From Mariaggregatimicrobium sp964498785 (GTDB lineage Bacteria > Zhuqueibacterota > Zhuqueibacteria > Thermofontimicrobiales > Thiofontviventaceae), in contig CAZCJL010000121.1 of assembly GCA_964498785.1 (NCBI GenBank), forward strand, positions 1 to 19,153: a stretch of 19,153 nucleotides of DNA, written 5' to 3'. Under the pieces are notes generated by a model that did no database searches, had not been told where the DNA came from, and was given only the letters and a program-made list of their open reading frames with translations. Position 1 is the first letter of the stretch; the number at the start of each line of letters is the position of its first letter. The position numbers were made by a program, and so were the translations under genes. Positions 12,532 to 19,153 of the stretch are shown piece after piece.

Positions 12532-14652
12532 TTATCGCAATAAAAGTATTTTGTGGGTGTACAACTTATTAGTCAATGAAAAGGTACAAAAATAAAGTCC
12601 ACTTGCAGCATCACCTCCTCTATTGTTTTTTCCATTCCAATTAAAAGAATAATCACCTGCTTTCTTGTTACCATCAAATAGTGTTATCACCTCCTTTCCG
12701 ATGATATTATATATTACAATTTTAATGTGGGCATCATTCGGAAGCTGATAAATGAATTGTGTTGAAGAGTTAAACGGATTCGGATAGTTTTGAAGGAACA
12801 TAGTAGCAGGTTTTACAACAGATTCGATAGTGATGCCGTTTGGTATTGAATCGTCTAATTTCATAAGACAACCAGTTTGTGAACCAAACCATTTGATATT
12901 ATCTTTATCGACAACTACAGAATTGAAAGTGTCACTAGTCAGTCTATCCTGTGTCGTATAATTTGTCCAGCCGGAATCAGTCAATTTGGAAATACCGCCA
13001 TTTTCCGGACAGAACCATTTGGCGCCGTTCGAATCGATCGCCACATCCCACACAACATTCCCGCCTAATCCGTCTGCGGCAGTATAATTTGTCCAGTTTT
13101 CTCCATCAAACTTTGAGACGCCTCCCCATGTCGCAATCCATAGATTATTATCAGTATCGACCGCCAATGAGCTAACCCAATCGTGAATAAGACCATCTAA
13201 CTCAGTATAGGTTTTCCAGTCTTTACCGTCATATTTTGAAATTCCAAAGGAAGTAGCGAACCATATATGTCCATCTCGATCAACAACAATCTTATTTACT
13301 ATATTATCAGCTAATCCATCCGCCTTTGTGTATGTTTGCCAATTCGTGCCATCAAATTTAGAAACCGCAGGTGTCCCATCCCAGTCATTGCAGATTGTCC
13401 CAAACCAGATATTACCACTTCTATCAATTGCAATCGTTGTAACATGTGTATTCGCCAAGCCATCTGACACCGTATAGGATGTCCATGTATTTCCGTCATA
13501 TTTTGAAACACCGCCGTATTCTGTGCCTATCCATTTATTATTGTTTCCATCCGCAGTAATTGTCGTTACCCTGGATTCAACAAGGCCGCTGTCCATTGTA
13601 TATGTTTCCCAGTTTACTCCATCAAACTTCGATACTCCGGTATTATAAACACCAGCCCAAAGATGATTGTCTAAATCAACGGTCAATGCAGAAATCCAAT
13701 TACCTCCTATTTCATTAATTGAAAATTTTTTCCAGAACTTATAATCCTCAAATCTTAAAAGTCCTTTTGGAGTCGCAAACCATATTATACTATCTGTTTC
13801 AAAGTAAATAGTCCAACCTACTGTTGCGATAGAAGAACTGTCAGGATCGATATAATGCGTCCAGGTGGTGTCATTATACTTAAACCACCCTTTTTCAGTA
13901 TCAAACCATTTATTATCTTTTGAATCAATTGCAATGTCATATAAAAAAGCGTGTACACTAATACTATTATCATAAGGAACAGATGTTATTTTTTCGCCGT
14001 CAAATTTTTCTATACGACGGAAACAGCAAAACCATTTATTATCCTGAGAATCGATTGCGATAGCTTCGCCGCCAAGGCTGTCATATTTCGTCCAGGTATG
14101 CCCATTAAAAACAGAACAGCCTCCTACAGTGCATACCCAGATATTATTGGCATGATCAATTGCAAAATCCTTAATGCTATTGCTGATCAGACCATTGTTT
14201 TCATCGTATAAGTACCAATTGCTTTCATCAAATTTCACAATTCCCTTATCTGTTTCTATCCATTTATTATTTTGATGATCGACCAAAATTTTGCTTATTC
14301 TAGTACTAGGAAGTCCGTCATCGGTACTGTATTTTGACCAAACTAATCCGTCATAGGAGAACAATCCCCGACCAAAGGAACTTGCCCATAATATTCCGGA
14401 AGAATCCATCACTATGTCTCGAAAACCCTTGGCTGCCAATCCATCAAAATAAAGATATTTCACATAACTACTATCTTTTAAATTCCATTTAACAATACCT
14501 CCGCCGGTGCTCAACCATACCGTACTATTTTGTTTTACGATTCCACTAATTGATCTGGTAGAAGTAAAGGCTGTCCATTGTTCTTGAGCATCTGAAGTTA
14601 CTGGCAAAAATATAAAAATAGAACAGATGTAATAATAAAATAAAGTTTTCAT
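12532..14652 (-). CDS. Reg_prop ('two-component regulator' type) double propeller with T9SS sorting domain
   Basis: The product is 706 aa, and ATG 14652 has GGAGGA four to five bases upstream. Signal peptide MKTLFYYYICSIFIFLPVTS-DAQ is residues 1-23. Residues 24-600 are about a dozen or more 40-46-residue repeats of the form SKFDGxxWxxYTxxDGLxxxxVxxIxxDxxGxxWxGT, for example WFATSFGISKYDGKDWKTYT, the pattern of Reg_prop blades. The number fits two propellers of about seven blades. In sensor kinases such propellers sit outside the membrane, but here there is no kinase or membrane anchor. Instead a complete T9SS domain (about 618-706: LQNYPNPFNSSTQFIYQLP, IIGKEVITLF, ASGLYFCTFS, HKILLLR) sends the protein to the surface. 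It is the first gene of unit B, with a consensus promoter about 200 nt upstream. Its ligand is unknown. Confidence 0.85.
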   Translation of the reverse strand: MKTLFYYYICSIFIFLPVTSDAQEQWTAFTSTRSISGIVKQNSTVWLSTGGGIVKWNLKDSSYVKYLYFDGLAAKGFRDIVMDSSGILWASSFGRGLFSYDGLVWSKYSTDDGLPSTRISKILVDHQNNKWIETDKGIVKFDESNWYLYDENNGLISNSIKDFAIDHANNIWVCTVGGCSVFNGHTWTKYDSLGGEAIAIDSQDNKWFCCFRRIEKFDGEKITSVPYDNSISVHAFLYDIAIDSKDNKWFDTEKGWFKYNDTTWTHYIDPDSSSIATVGWTIYFETDSIIWFATPKGLLRFEDYKFWKKFSINEIGGNWISALTVDLDNHLWAGVYNTGVSKFDGVNWETYTMDSGLVESRVTTITADGNNNKWIGTEYGGVSKYDGNTWTSYTVSDGLANTHVTTIAIDRSGNIWFGTICNDWDGTPAVSKFDGTNWQTYTKADGLADNIVNKIVVDRDGHIWFATSFGISKYDGKDWKTYTELDGLIHDWVSSLAVDTDNNLWIATWGGVSKFDGENWTNYTAADGLGGNVVWDVAIDSNGAKWFCPENGGISKLTDSGWTNYTTQDRLTSDTFNSVVVDKDNIKWFGSQTGCLMKLDDSIPNGITIESVVKPATMFLQNYPNPFNSSTQFIYQLPNDAHIKIVIYNIIGKEVITLFDGNKKAGDYSFNWNGKNNRGGDAASGLYFCTFSLTNKLYTHKILLLR

Positions 14653-14728
14653 TATTCCTCCGAGTGTTGTAAAGAATACAAAAGTACATAAATTAAGACA
14701 AAAAGTTCAGAACATTTCAAACTAAAGT

Positions 14729-14832
14729 GAAGCAAATCACAGGAAAAAATCTAAAAGGGAAAAGCAGGACAGAAAAACGGGCACCACCAGCAGATGTATT
14801 CCATCCCTGATTTGTTGCAGTATGATGTAAGT
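14729..14832 (-). other. Conserved 5' leader element, unit B copy
   Basis: Between the 14850-14878 promoter and ATG 14652 the minus strand carries ACTGCAACAAA, then 22 nt, GGTGGTG, a pyrimidine-rich block TCTGTCCTGCTTTTCCC (14757-14773), and CCTGTGATTTGCTTC (14729-14743). The first blocks match the leaders at 5986 and 10036. The last two are identical, with almost the same spacing, to 19137-19153 and 19110-19124 at the window edge. An ATG-led frame of about 40 codons runs through it (TSAGGARFSVLLFPFRFF), but its phase differs from that of the other copies. Confidence 0.55.
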
Positions 14833-14849
14833 TCATTTATCGTTAAAAT

Positions 14850-14878
14850 AATATATAAATTATGTTTTAAATTGTCAA
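14850..14878 (-). promoter_or_regulatory. Consensus sigma70-type promoter for unit B
   Basis: TTGACA (14873-14878), 17 bp, TATATT (14850-14855) on the minus strand, about 200 nt ahead of ATG 14652. It is the best promoter in the window. The upstream stretch 14879-15029 contains no gene that I can support. Confidence 0.7.
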
Positions 14879-15029
14879 GTTAACTTTTTATATTTTGTAA
14901 TATATTTTGCATATTTTCGAATCAGTTTGAATACGATAACGAACAGTAATATTTATAATCGAAAATAATATGTTGATTATTTGATTAAATTTAAACGAAC
15001 GGGCGGGATTACAAGATATACAAGAGGAT

Positions 15030-15058
15030 ATTTCCGAAGTTTTAAAAACTTCGGAAAT
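15030..15058. repeat. TTTCCGAAG-type hairpin of repeat copy 3
   Basis: ATTTCCGAAGTTTT and AAAACTTCGGAAAT are perfect 14-bp arms with one base between them, the counterpart of 279-307. Both are followed by a similar stretch ending in GAGAACGATACC. The T-run present at 273-279 is missing here. Confidence 0.65.
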
Positions 15059-15101
15059 TTGAAAACGTGAAAAAATCACTCATAGAGAACGATACCAGGA
15101 T

Positions 15102-15379
15102 TTCGGAAATCTATCGCAACCGGTGGTTGTTAAAAACCTTATGCGTTTGCTGTAAACCTTAATAGCCAAAAATTCCCCCGTGCAATTAACCTTATTACCT
15201 TATTCTCTGAGAACATCGTGAATTCCTACCCGACAAAATCGATTTTGTGAGTCTTTTAATTTTTCATTTTTAATCTTTAATTTTAAATTGTTTTGCAGCT
15301 TGTCTGCGTTAATAAGGTTAGCTGTTTTGTTTTGCTTTGGCTACGAAGGTTTGAAAAACCAAAGAATAAGGTCAAAAAC
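15102..15379. repeat. Composite intergenic repeat, copy 3
   Basis: This copy begins with the half hairpin GGATTTCGGAAATCTATCGC and then the AT-rich unit (AAAAACCTTATGCG, CCTTATTACCTTATTCTC, TGAGAACATCGTG, TTTTGCAGCTTGTCTG, GTTAATAAGGTT). It ends with GGTTTGAAAAACCAAAGAAT and AAGGTCAAAAAC, identical to the stretch at about 219-248. The order of parts matches 1-745, allowing for deletions. It lies downstream of the 15539-17848 gene in the same relative orientation as copy 2 behind the 783-4051 gene. Confidence 0.75.
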
Positions 15380-15427
15380 AACAGCGATCGACCGAACGTG
15401 TAAATCGGGCTGCCATATTTTTGAACT

Positions 15428-15533
15428 AAAAAAAAAGCACCCTCTCAAAGGGTACCCGAAAATCTGCTGACATTCCCACACTGCTCAGGTTAGCGGATCT
15501 GTGATTTTCATGAATTGACATCTTTGAGAGGGT
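15428..15533 (-). terminator. Long-loop hairpin with T9 tract, terminator of unit A
   Basis: ACCCTCTCAAAG (15439-15450) and CTTTGAGAGGGT (15522-15533) are exact 12-bp inverted repeats. On the minus strand the second arm is followed by GC and nine Ts (complement of 15428-15436). The stem starts within ten bases of the TAA of the 15539-17848 gene, as expected for its terminator. The loop of about 70 nt is unusually long and may hold further structure. Confidence 0.6.
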
Positions 15534-15538
15534 TTCCG

Positions 15539-17848
15539 TTACCGGAGTAATAACATCTTTTTTACATCTACAAAATCGTTGCAGATGAGTTTGTAAAAAT
15601 ACATGGCGCTGGAAACTGCATTACCAGCCATGTCAGTTGCACTCCACTGCGCCTGATATATTCCTGCCGGCTGCACCTGGTGGTTCACCAGTTTATTAAT
15701 GATTTGTCCGTTCATGTTGTAAATGATTAACGACACAGTTGTTTCTTCGGGAAGCTGATATTGAATGGTGGTGATGGGATTGAAGGGGTTGGGATAGTTC
15801 TGTTGTAAAATTAAAGAACTTGCTTGCACACTCTCTTTTTTATCATTGAGAGCTGAATGTATCCGATGGTAAATGAATAGCCCATACCCATCACTTGCTG
15901 CATAAATATAATCCGGATCATTGGGATCAAGTCGAATTCGATTAATACTTCCATAAAAATCGGGTAAGCCATCCGCCATCTCACGCCAGTTATAACCAGC
16001 GTCATCACTACAATAAATGTTTGTACCAGCCGCATAAACACGATTTGTGTCCTGCGGATCAATTGCTACCGTATAAATTAGATTATCGTTTCCAACATAA
16101 TTTAACCCGCGGGTGATCCAACGCCAGATCTTTCCAGCATTCCAGGTTTTATAAATTCCCATCGAAGGTATGGCTGCATATATTGTATTCGAATTAAGCG
16201 GATTGATAACAATATCGGATATAATCATGCTTGACCCGATGGGTAAACCGATAGATGAATATTGCCAATTTTCACCCCCATTAATTGTTTTGTAAATCCC
16301 GTCCTTAAACTCAGTTCCTGCGTAGACAATATCTGGATTGTGAGGATCGATCGCCAGGCTTTCGATACCATCCATATTAATACCATTGCTTTTTTGTTGC
16401 CACGTGAATCCTCCATCGGTACTTTTAAAGACTTTATTGTTAAGAGTACCAGCGAAAATTACAGATGGATTATTGGGGGAGACTTCTAAATCGAGAATAA
16501 ATTTATCAATGAATTCCGTTTGCGACAGTGAATTCCATGATATTCCACCATCAATACTTTTTTTAATTTTAGTGTTAACATCTGATGTTTTCGAAGGGCA
16601 GATATATGATGCAAATATTATTTCCGGATTCGATGGAGCACAACTTATGGCGTCGACATAAGCCAATCCACTATCCATGTTTACATCAATCCAGGTATTA
16701 CCATAATCTTCGCTTCTATAAATCCCGGCACCGCCTGTACCGATAATAATACTTGAAGAATTCGTATTGATTCCGAATGCAATGTTCTTAACATCAAATG
16801 CATTTAAACCAATGACATTTTTAGCCCAGGATTCACCACCATCATAGCTCTGGTAAAATCCATCCGAAGTGCCTAACAAAATTTGGTATTCATTAATGGG
16901 ATGAATTGTATTTATAGCTCGATTAGCTAAGCCATTATTCTTCGGCAACCATGAGAGTCCGCCATTCATACTTTTGTATAAACCATTTTGTGTGCCGGCG
17001 AAAACAATTTTAGCGGAGTCCCCCAGGACAGTTAACGCCTGAAGATTAACAAACCGATTCTCAAAATTTTCACCAGTTATATTTTTCCAATAATTTCCGC
17101 TATCAACGGATTTAAATACTCCCATTCCTGTTCCAATATAAATAATATTTGTATCACTTGAATCCACTGCAATGGCATGTATACACGTAGGAGGCAAATT
17201 TGCATTTATCTTCTGCCAACCGGATTCACCACCGCTATATGTTACATAAATTCCGTCATACGTACCAACATAGAGTTTGTCAGCATTTTGGTGTGAAATC
17301 TTGATATCCGTTATATCCAGATTTGTTAAACCATCATTAACCTGGTACCAGTTCTCACCACCATCGATAGTTTTTAAGACACCTGGATTACCCGGGAATA
17401 TACCACCAGTTCCGAAAGCAACGCCGATGTAGATGATGTTTGAATTCGTCTTATCAACAGCAATTGAATTGATGAGCCCAAAAATGTCACCAAATAAAAT
17501 CTCCCAATTTTGTCCCAGATCAGGACTTTTAAATAGCAGGGATTGTTCTGCGAACAAAATTCGATTTTCAGTAATGACAATGTTGCTTAACGTGCCTTTA
17601 CCACCTGTATAGCTGAATTCTAACAAATTATCGTGAAAACACCATTTTTCACCAGAATTTATTGTTGAAAAAAAACCATGATTCGATACATTAATAAACA
17701 TATTTGAAAAATCGTGTGGATTAATTGCAATTGCCCTGACACGTCCACCATTCGGACTTAAATTTTTCCATTCATTCTGTCCAAGTACTATGGTCGAAAG
17801 AAAAAGATAATATATAAAAATGCTAATTTGACTTTTTTTTAAATACAT
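15539..17848 (-). CDS. BNR/sortilin-like propeller protein with T9SS type A sorting domain
   Basis: The product is 769 aa. ATG 17848 is preceded by AGGAGAA at suitable spacing. Signal peptide MYLKKSQISIFIYYLFLST... ends at LGQ (residue 23). Residues 24-670 carry many asp-box blades: a strand with IAINPxxxNxxYxGT, then GxYKSxDGGxxW, for example GVFKSVDSGNYWKN, GLYKSMNGGLSWLPKN, KVFKSTDGGFTWQQ, GIYKTINGGENWQY. These are typical of BNR/VPS10-type propellers, probably 10 or more blades. The T9SS domain covers about 683-769 (LILQQNYPNPFNPITTIQYQ, IYNMNGQIINKL, YQAQWSATDMAGN, VDVKKMLLLR) and is complete. No sialidase or glycosidase active site was recognised, so a binding role is as likely as an enzymatic one. 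It is the last gene of unit A. Confidence 0.85.
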   Translation of the reverse strand: MYLKKSQISIFIYYLFLSTIVLGQNEWKNLSPNGGRVRAIAINPHDFSNMFINVSNHGFFSTINSGEKWCFHDNLLEFSYTGGKGTLSNIVITENRILFAEQSLLFKSPDLGQNWEILFGDIFGLINSIAVDKTNSNIIYIGVAFGTGGIFPGNPGVLKTIDGGENWYQVNDGLTNLDITDIKISHQNADKLYVGTYDGIYVTYSGGESGWQKINANLPPTCIHAIAVDSSDTNIIYIGTGMGVFKSVDSGNYWKNITGENFENRFVNLQALTVLGDSAKIVFAGTQNGLYKSMNGGLSWLPKNNGLANRAINTIHPINEYQILLGTSDGFYQSYDGGESWAKNVIGLNAFDVKNIAFGINTNSSSIIIGTGGAGIYRSEDYGNTWIDVNMDSGLAYVDAISCAPSNPEIIFASYICPSKTSDVNTKIKKSIDGGISWNSLSQTEFIDKFILDLEVSPNNPSVIFAGTLNNKVFKSTDGGFTWQQKSNGINMDGIESLAIDPHNPDIVYAGTEFKDGIYKTINGGENWQYSSIGLPIGSSMIISDIVINPLNSNTIYAAIPSMGIYKTWNAGKIWRWITRGLNYVGNDNLIYTVAIDPQDTNRVYAAGTNIYCSDDAGYNWREMADGLPDFYGSINRIRLDPNDPDYIYAASDGYGLFIYHRIHSALNDKKESVQASSLILQQNYPNPFNPITTIQYQLPEETTVSLIIYNMNGQIINKLVNHQVQPAGIYQAQWSATDMAGNAVSSAMYFYKLICNDFVDVKKMLLLR

Positions 17849-17894
17849 TATGGTTCTCCTATTGTTAAATTGTTAGGCGCTTTTTTAAATAAAA

Positions 17895-18417
17895 ATTTTG
17901 CCTGGCTCGATAATTTTATTTAAATTACTACGGAACCGTTTCGCACGATTGATTTCCTGTATATACGCTGCCAAGTTTAGCTTTATAACAATATGTGCCT
18001 TCTGAAGGCCAATCATAGTAACAATAATAATGATTATAACGCCAATCATTTGCCAAGGAATCCCAATATCGTTCAGGCTCTGAACAACTGACATCCCAGG
18101 CAATGATATTATTATTTCTTAATAAATTGGTCGGAGCCAAAGACGAAGTATAATGCAAAAGTTGCCATTCTACTTCAATTTCGTAATACCACGTCAGTGG
18201 ATCTTCTCCATTGCTCCGAGGCGCTACCGCTTGCCTTTTGTTGCCGGTTTTTTCAGCTTTTATCATTTCAAAAACGATAACCTGTGCATGAGCATAATTA
18301 AATGGAAGAGCCCATAACACAAATGATATTAAAAAGCTAACACCGAAAACAATTTTTAGGTTTTTCATTTTAATGTTCCTCCATAAAATTTTAATATTCA
18401 GTCGAGCCAGGCAAAAT
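17895..18417. repeat. 16-bp inverted repeats bracketing the 146-aa gene
   Basis: ATTTTGCCTGGCTCGA at 17895-17910 and its exact reverse complement TCGAGCCAGGCAAAAT at 18402-18417 enclose the small gene and its ribosome binding site. The outer edge lies 7 bp past the end of the decayed upstream gene. I see no clear target-site duplication and no transposase. The pair could be ends of a small mobile cassette or arms that pair in the mRNA. Confidence 0.7.
17928..18368 (-). CDS. Small secreted Cys/Tyr/Trp-rich protein, unknown function
   Basis: The product is 146 aa. ATG 18368 (MKNLKIVFGVSF) is chosen because GGAGGAA lies eight bases upstream; the longer frame to 18434 has no such site. The signal peptide ends near AHA, giving mature start QVIVFEMIKAEKTGNKRQAV. 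The mature part is rich in Trp and Tyr (LTWYYEIEVEWQLLHY, WRYNHYYCYYDW) and has four Cys, including GTYCYKAKLG, which resembles the Y-x-C strand of an Ig-like fold. The stop is TAG followed at once by TAA. There is no T9SS domain. I do not recognise a family, and the Ig resemblance is weak. It lies between a decayed gene and the BNR propeller gene, bracketed by inverted repeats. Confidence 0.65.
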   Translation of the reverse strand: MKNLKIVFGVSFLISFVLWALPFNYAHAQVIVFEMIKAEKTGNKRQAVAPRSNGEDPLTWYYEIEVEWQLLHYTSSLAPTNLLRNNNIIAWDVSCSEPERYWDSLANDWRYNHYYCYYDWPSEGTYCYKAKLGSVYTGNQSCETVP

Positions 18418-18424
18418 AAATGTA

Positions 18425-19022
18425 TTAATTCCAATTAATATTCAGATTGTCGTCTGGCAAAAAATTTTGCCGAGTTATATAATATGTTTTCCTATCATAT
18501 AATTCTTCTAATCTGTCGTACTGGAAAGACATTTTTATATTGTTAAAATATTTTGGAAAAGATATGATAAATTCTGCTTTTTCTATAGGGCGTCGCCAAT
18601 TGTGAAGAACTAAATATTAATTTTATTTCTCTTTTATGATATTTCTGTTTATAACTAAAACTGAATATTTTATTTTCTCTAGGCTTTAAAGTAAGATTCA
18701 TGAAAATATTTGTTGAATCTTTCCTAAGATTTCAATGTCCAACATTAATTTCATAAGGAAAGGGATGGTATTTATCGATTTGAAGAGGAAATTGAAGCGT
18801 CAGATTAATTTGTCCGCTTGTGTTATTCCGCAGACCATATTTGCTATTAACCTCAATCTCATTATTATGGATTATCACACTAATACTTTCTTCGTAAATA
18901 TCGATCCAAATAGATTCATTAGTCGATGAATTGCTATTTCCTCTTTGAGAAAAGCCACTATAAGCAAGGAGCAAACAGAAGATTAAACCGCTTTTTATTA
19001 GTAATAAATAACAATTCTTCAT
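18425..19022 (-). pseudogene. Decayed small secreted-protein gene
   Basis: ATG 19022 (MKNCYLLLIKSGLIFCLLL) has GAGGG upstream and encodes a signal peptide ending near FSQ. The first open piece ends at TGA 18732-18734 after YHPFPYEINVGH. The same frame then continues sensibly (NLRKDSTNIFMNLTLKPREN) to about IFSSSQ. A one-base frameshift near 18600 switches to NWRRPIEKAEFIISFP, then FQYDRLEELYDRKTYYITRQ, ending at TAA 18425-18427. Restored length is about 199 aa. The beta-rich N-terminal half (SVIIHNNEIEVNSKYGLRNN) resembles secreted domains of unknown function of the DUF4424 kind, a loose impression only. It is the first gene of unit A within the window. TGG to TGA (Trp) would explain the stop. 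Confidence 0.65.
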
Positions 19023-19100
19023 TTTTACCCTCATTATAAAATTGATTTAGTTATTTCAATTGTCTAAAAAAATAATTTAATGATAGCTAAATTATTATAA

Positions 19101-19153
19101 ATATATCAAGAAGCAAATCACAGGAAAGTTATATCAGGGAAAAGCAGGACAGA
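19101..19153 (-). other. Conserved 5' leader element, unit A copy (cut by window edge)
   Basis: TCTGTCCTGCTTTTCCC (complement of 19137-19153) and CCTGTGATTTGCTTC (complement of 19110-19124) match the unit B leader exactly, with the gap between the blocks shorter by one base. By analogy the promoter and the CAACAAA/GGTGGTG blocks should lie just beyond the window. Position 19023-19100 is AT-rich with nothing further visible. Confidence 0.5.

Noticed and set aside
14725..14743. CRP-like palindrome AGTGA-N6-TCACA
   Set aside because: It matches the consensus at 14727-14742, but it lies about 100 nt downstream of the promoter, and the otherwise identical block at 19110-19124 lacks the left half-site. 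It is probably a chance feature of the leader.
5986..14832. Short leader peptides (upstream ORFs) in the conserved leaders
   Set aside because: ATG-led frames of about 30-40 codons exist in the unit D and B leaders and the peptides look slightly alike around an SGG/AGG core. However, the unit C copy has no start codon, indels between copies are not multiples of three, and no ribosome binding site precedes them. The similarity is better explained at the nucleotide level.
18455..18475. Palindrome GGCAAAAAATTTTGCC
   Set aside because: It lies within the coding sequence of the decayed gene and is low in complexity. It resembles the nearby inverted repeat only through the TTTTGCC part.
930..18734. 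Reassigned genetic code or selenocysteine explaining the in-frame stops
   Set aside because: The interruptions are TAA, two TAGs and a TGA, accompanied by frameshifts, and intact genes here end with TAA or TAG. No single reassignment fits, and no hairpin of SECIS type was evident after the TGA.

Overview
The window is AT-rich bacterial DNA in which nearly every gene lies on the minus strand and encodes an exported protein. Seven products, or remnants of products, end in the same roughly 85-residue module: a YPNPFN-type start, an IYNxxGQ/LGK core, a W(N/D)G segment, an SGxYF motif and a basic KKxLLLR-like tail. This is the type A sorting domain of the type IX secretion system (T9SS). The YPNPFN dialect, the Ycf48/BNR/'two-component regulator' propellers and promoters of classical TTGACA-N17-TATATT form (not the Bacteroidota TTTG/TAnnTTTG form) suggest a non-Bacteroidota member of the FCB superphylum (Calditrichota/KSB1/Marinimicrobia-like). 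That placement is inference.

Read in the direction of transcription (right to left), the layout is four consecutive units. Unit A (19153 to about 15428): a decayed small secreted-protein gene, a 146-aa secreted protein flanked by 16-bp inverted repeats, and a 769-aa BNR-propeller T9SS substrate ending at a hairpin/T-tract terminator. Unit B (promoter 14850-14878 to 10217): a 706-aa Reg_prop propeller with a T9SS domain, a 310-aa T9SS-domain protein, and an M6-type metallopeptidase interrupted by a TAG and cut short. Unit C (promoter 10131-10159 to 6414): an orphan T9SS-domain fragment, a 460-aa Ycf48-like propeller with a T9SS domain, and a C25 (gingipain-like) peptidase whose beta-helix tail is cut off at a rearrangement junction near 6464. 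Unit D (promoter 6080-6108 to 783): a 568-aa propeller-like T9SS substrate, then a large M6 peptidase + beta-helix + helical-repeat + T9SS-domain gene carrying two in-frame stops and a frameshift.

The most striking structure is the repetition of one plan. A near-consensus sigma70 promoter is followed by a related 5' leader, then intact propeller-type surface proteins, then a peptidase. Three promoters and leaders are complete in the window, and a fourth leader is cut by the right edge. All three peptidase genes are damaged, while the five large full-length T9SS substrates beside them (four propellers and the 310-aa protein) are intact.

The left end (1-782) and 15020-15540 hold no genes. They carry copies of one composite repeat (a roughly 190-nt AT-rich unit plus TTTCCGAAG-type hairpins) placed just after the last genes of units D and A. 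No rRNA, tRNA, CRISPR array or recognisable transposase was seen.
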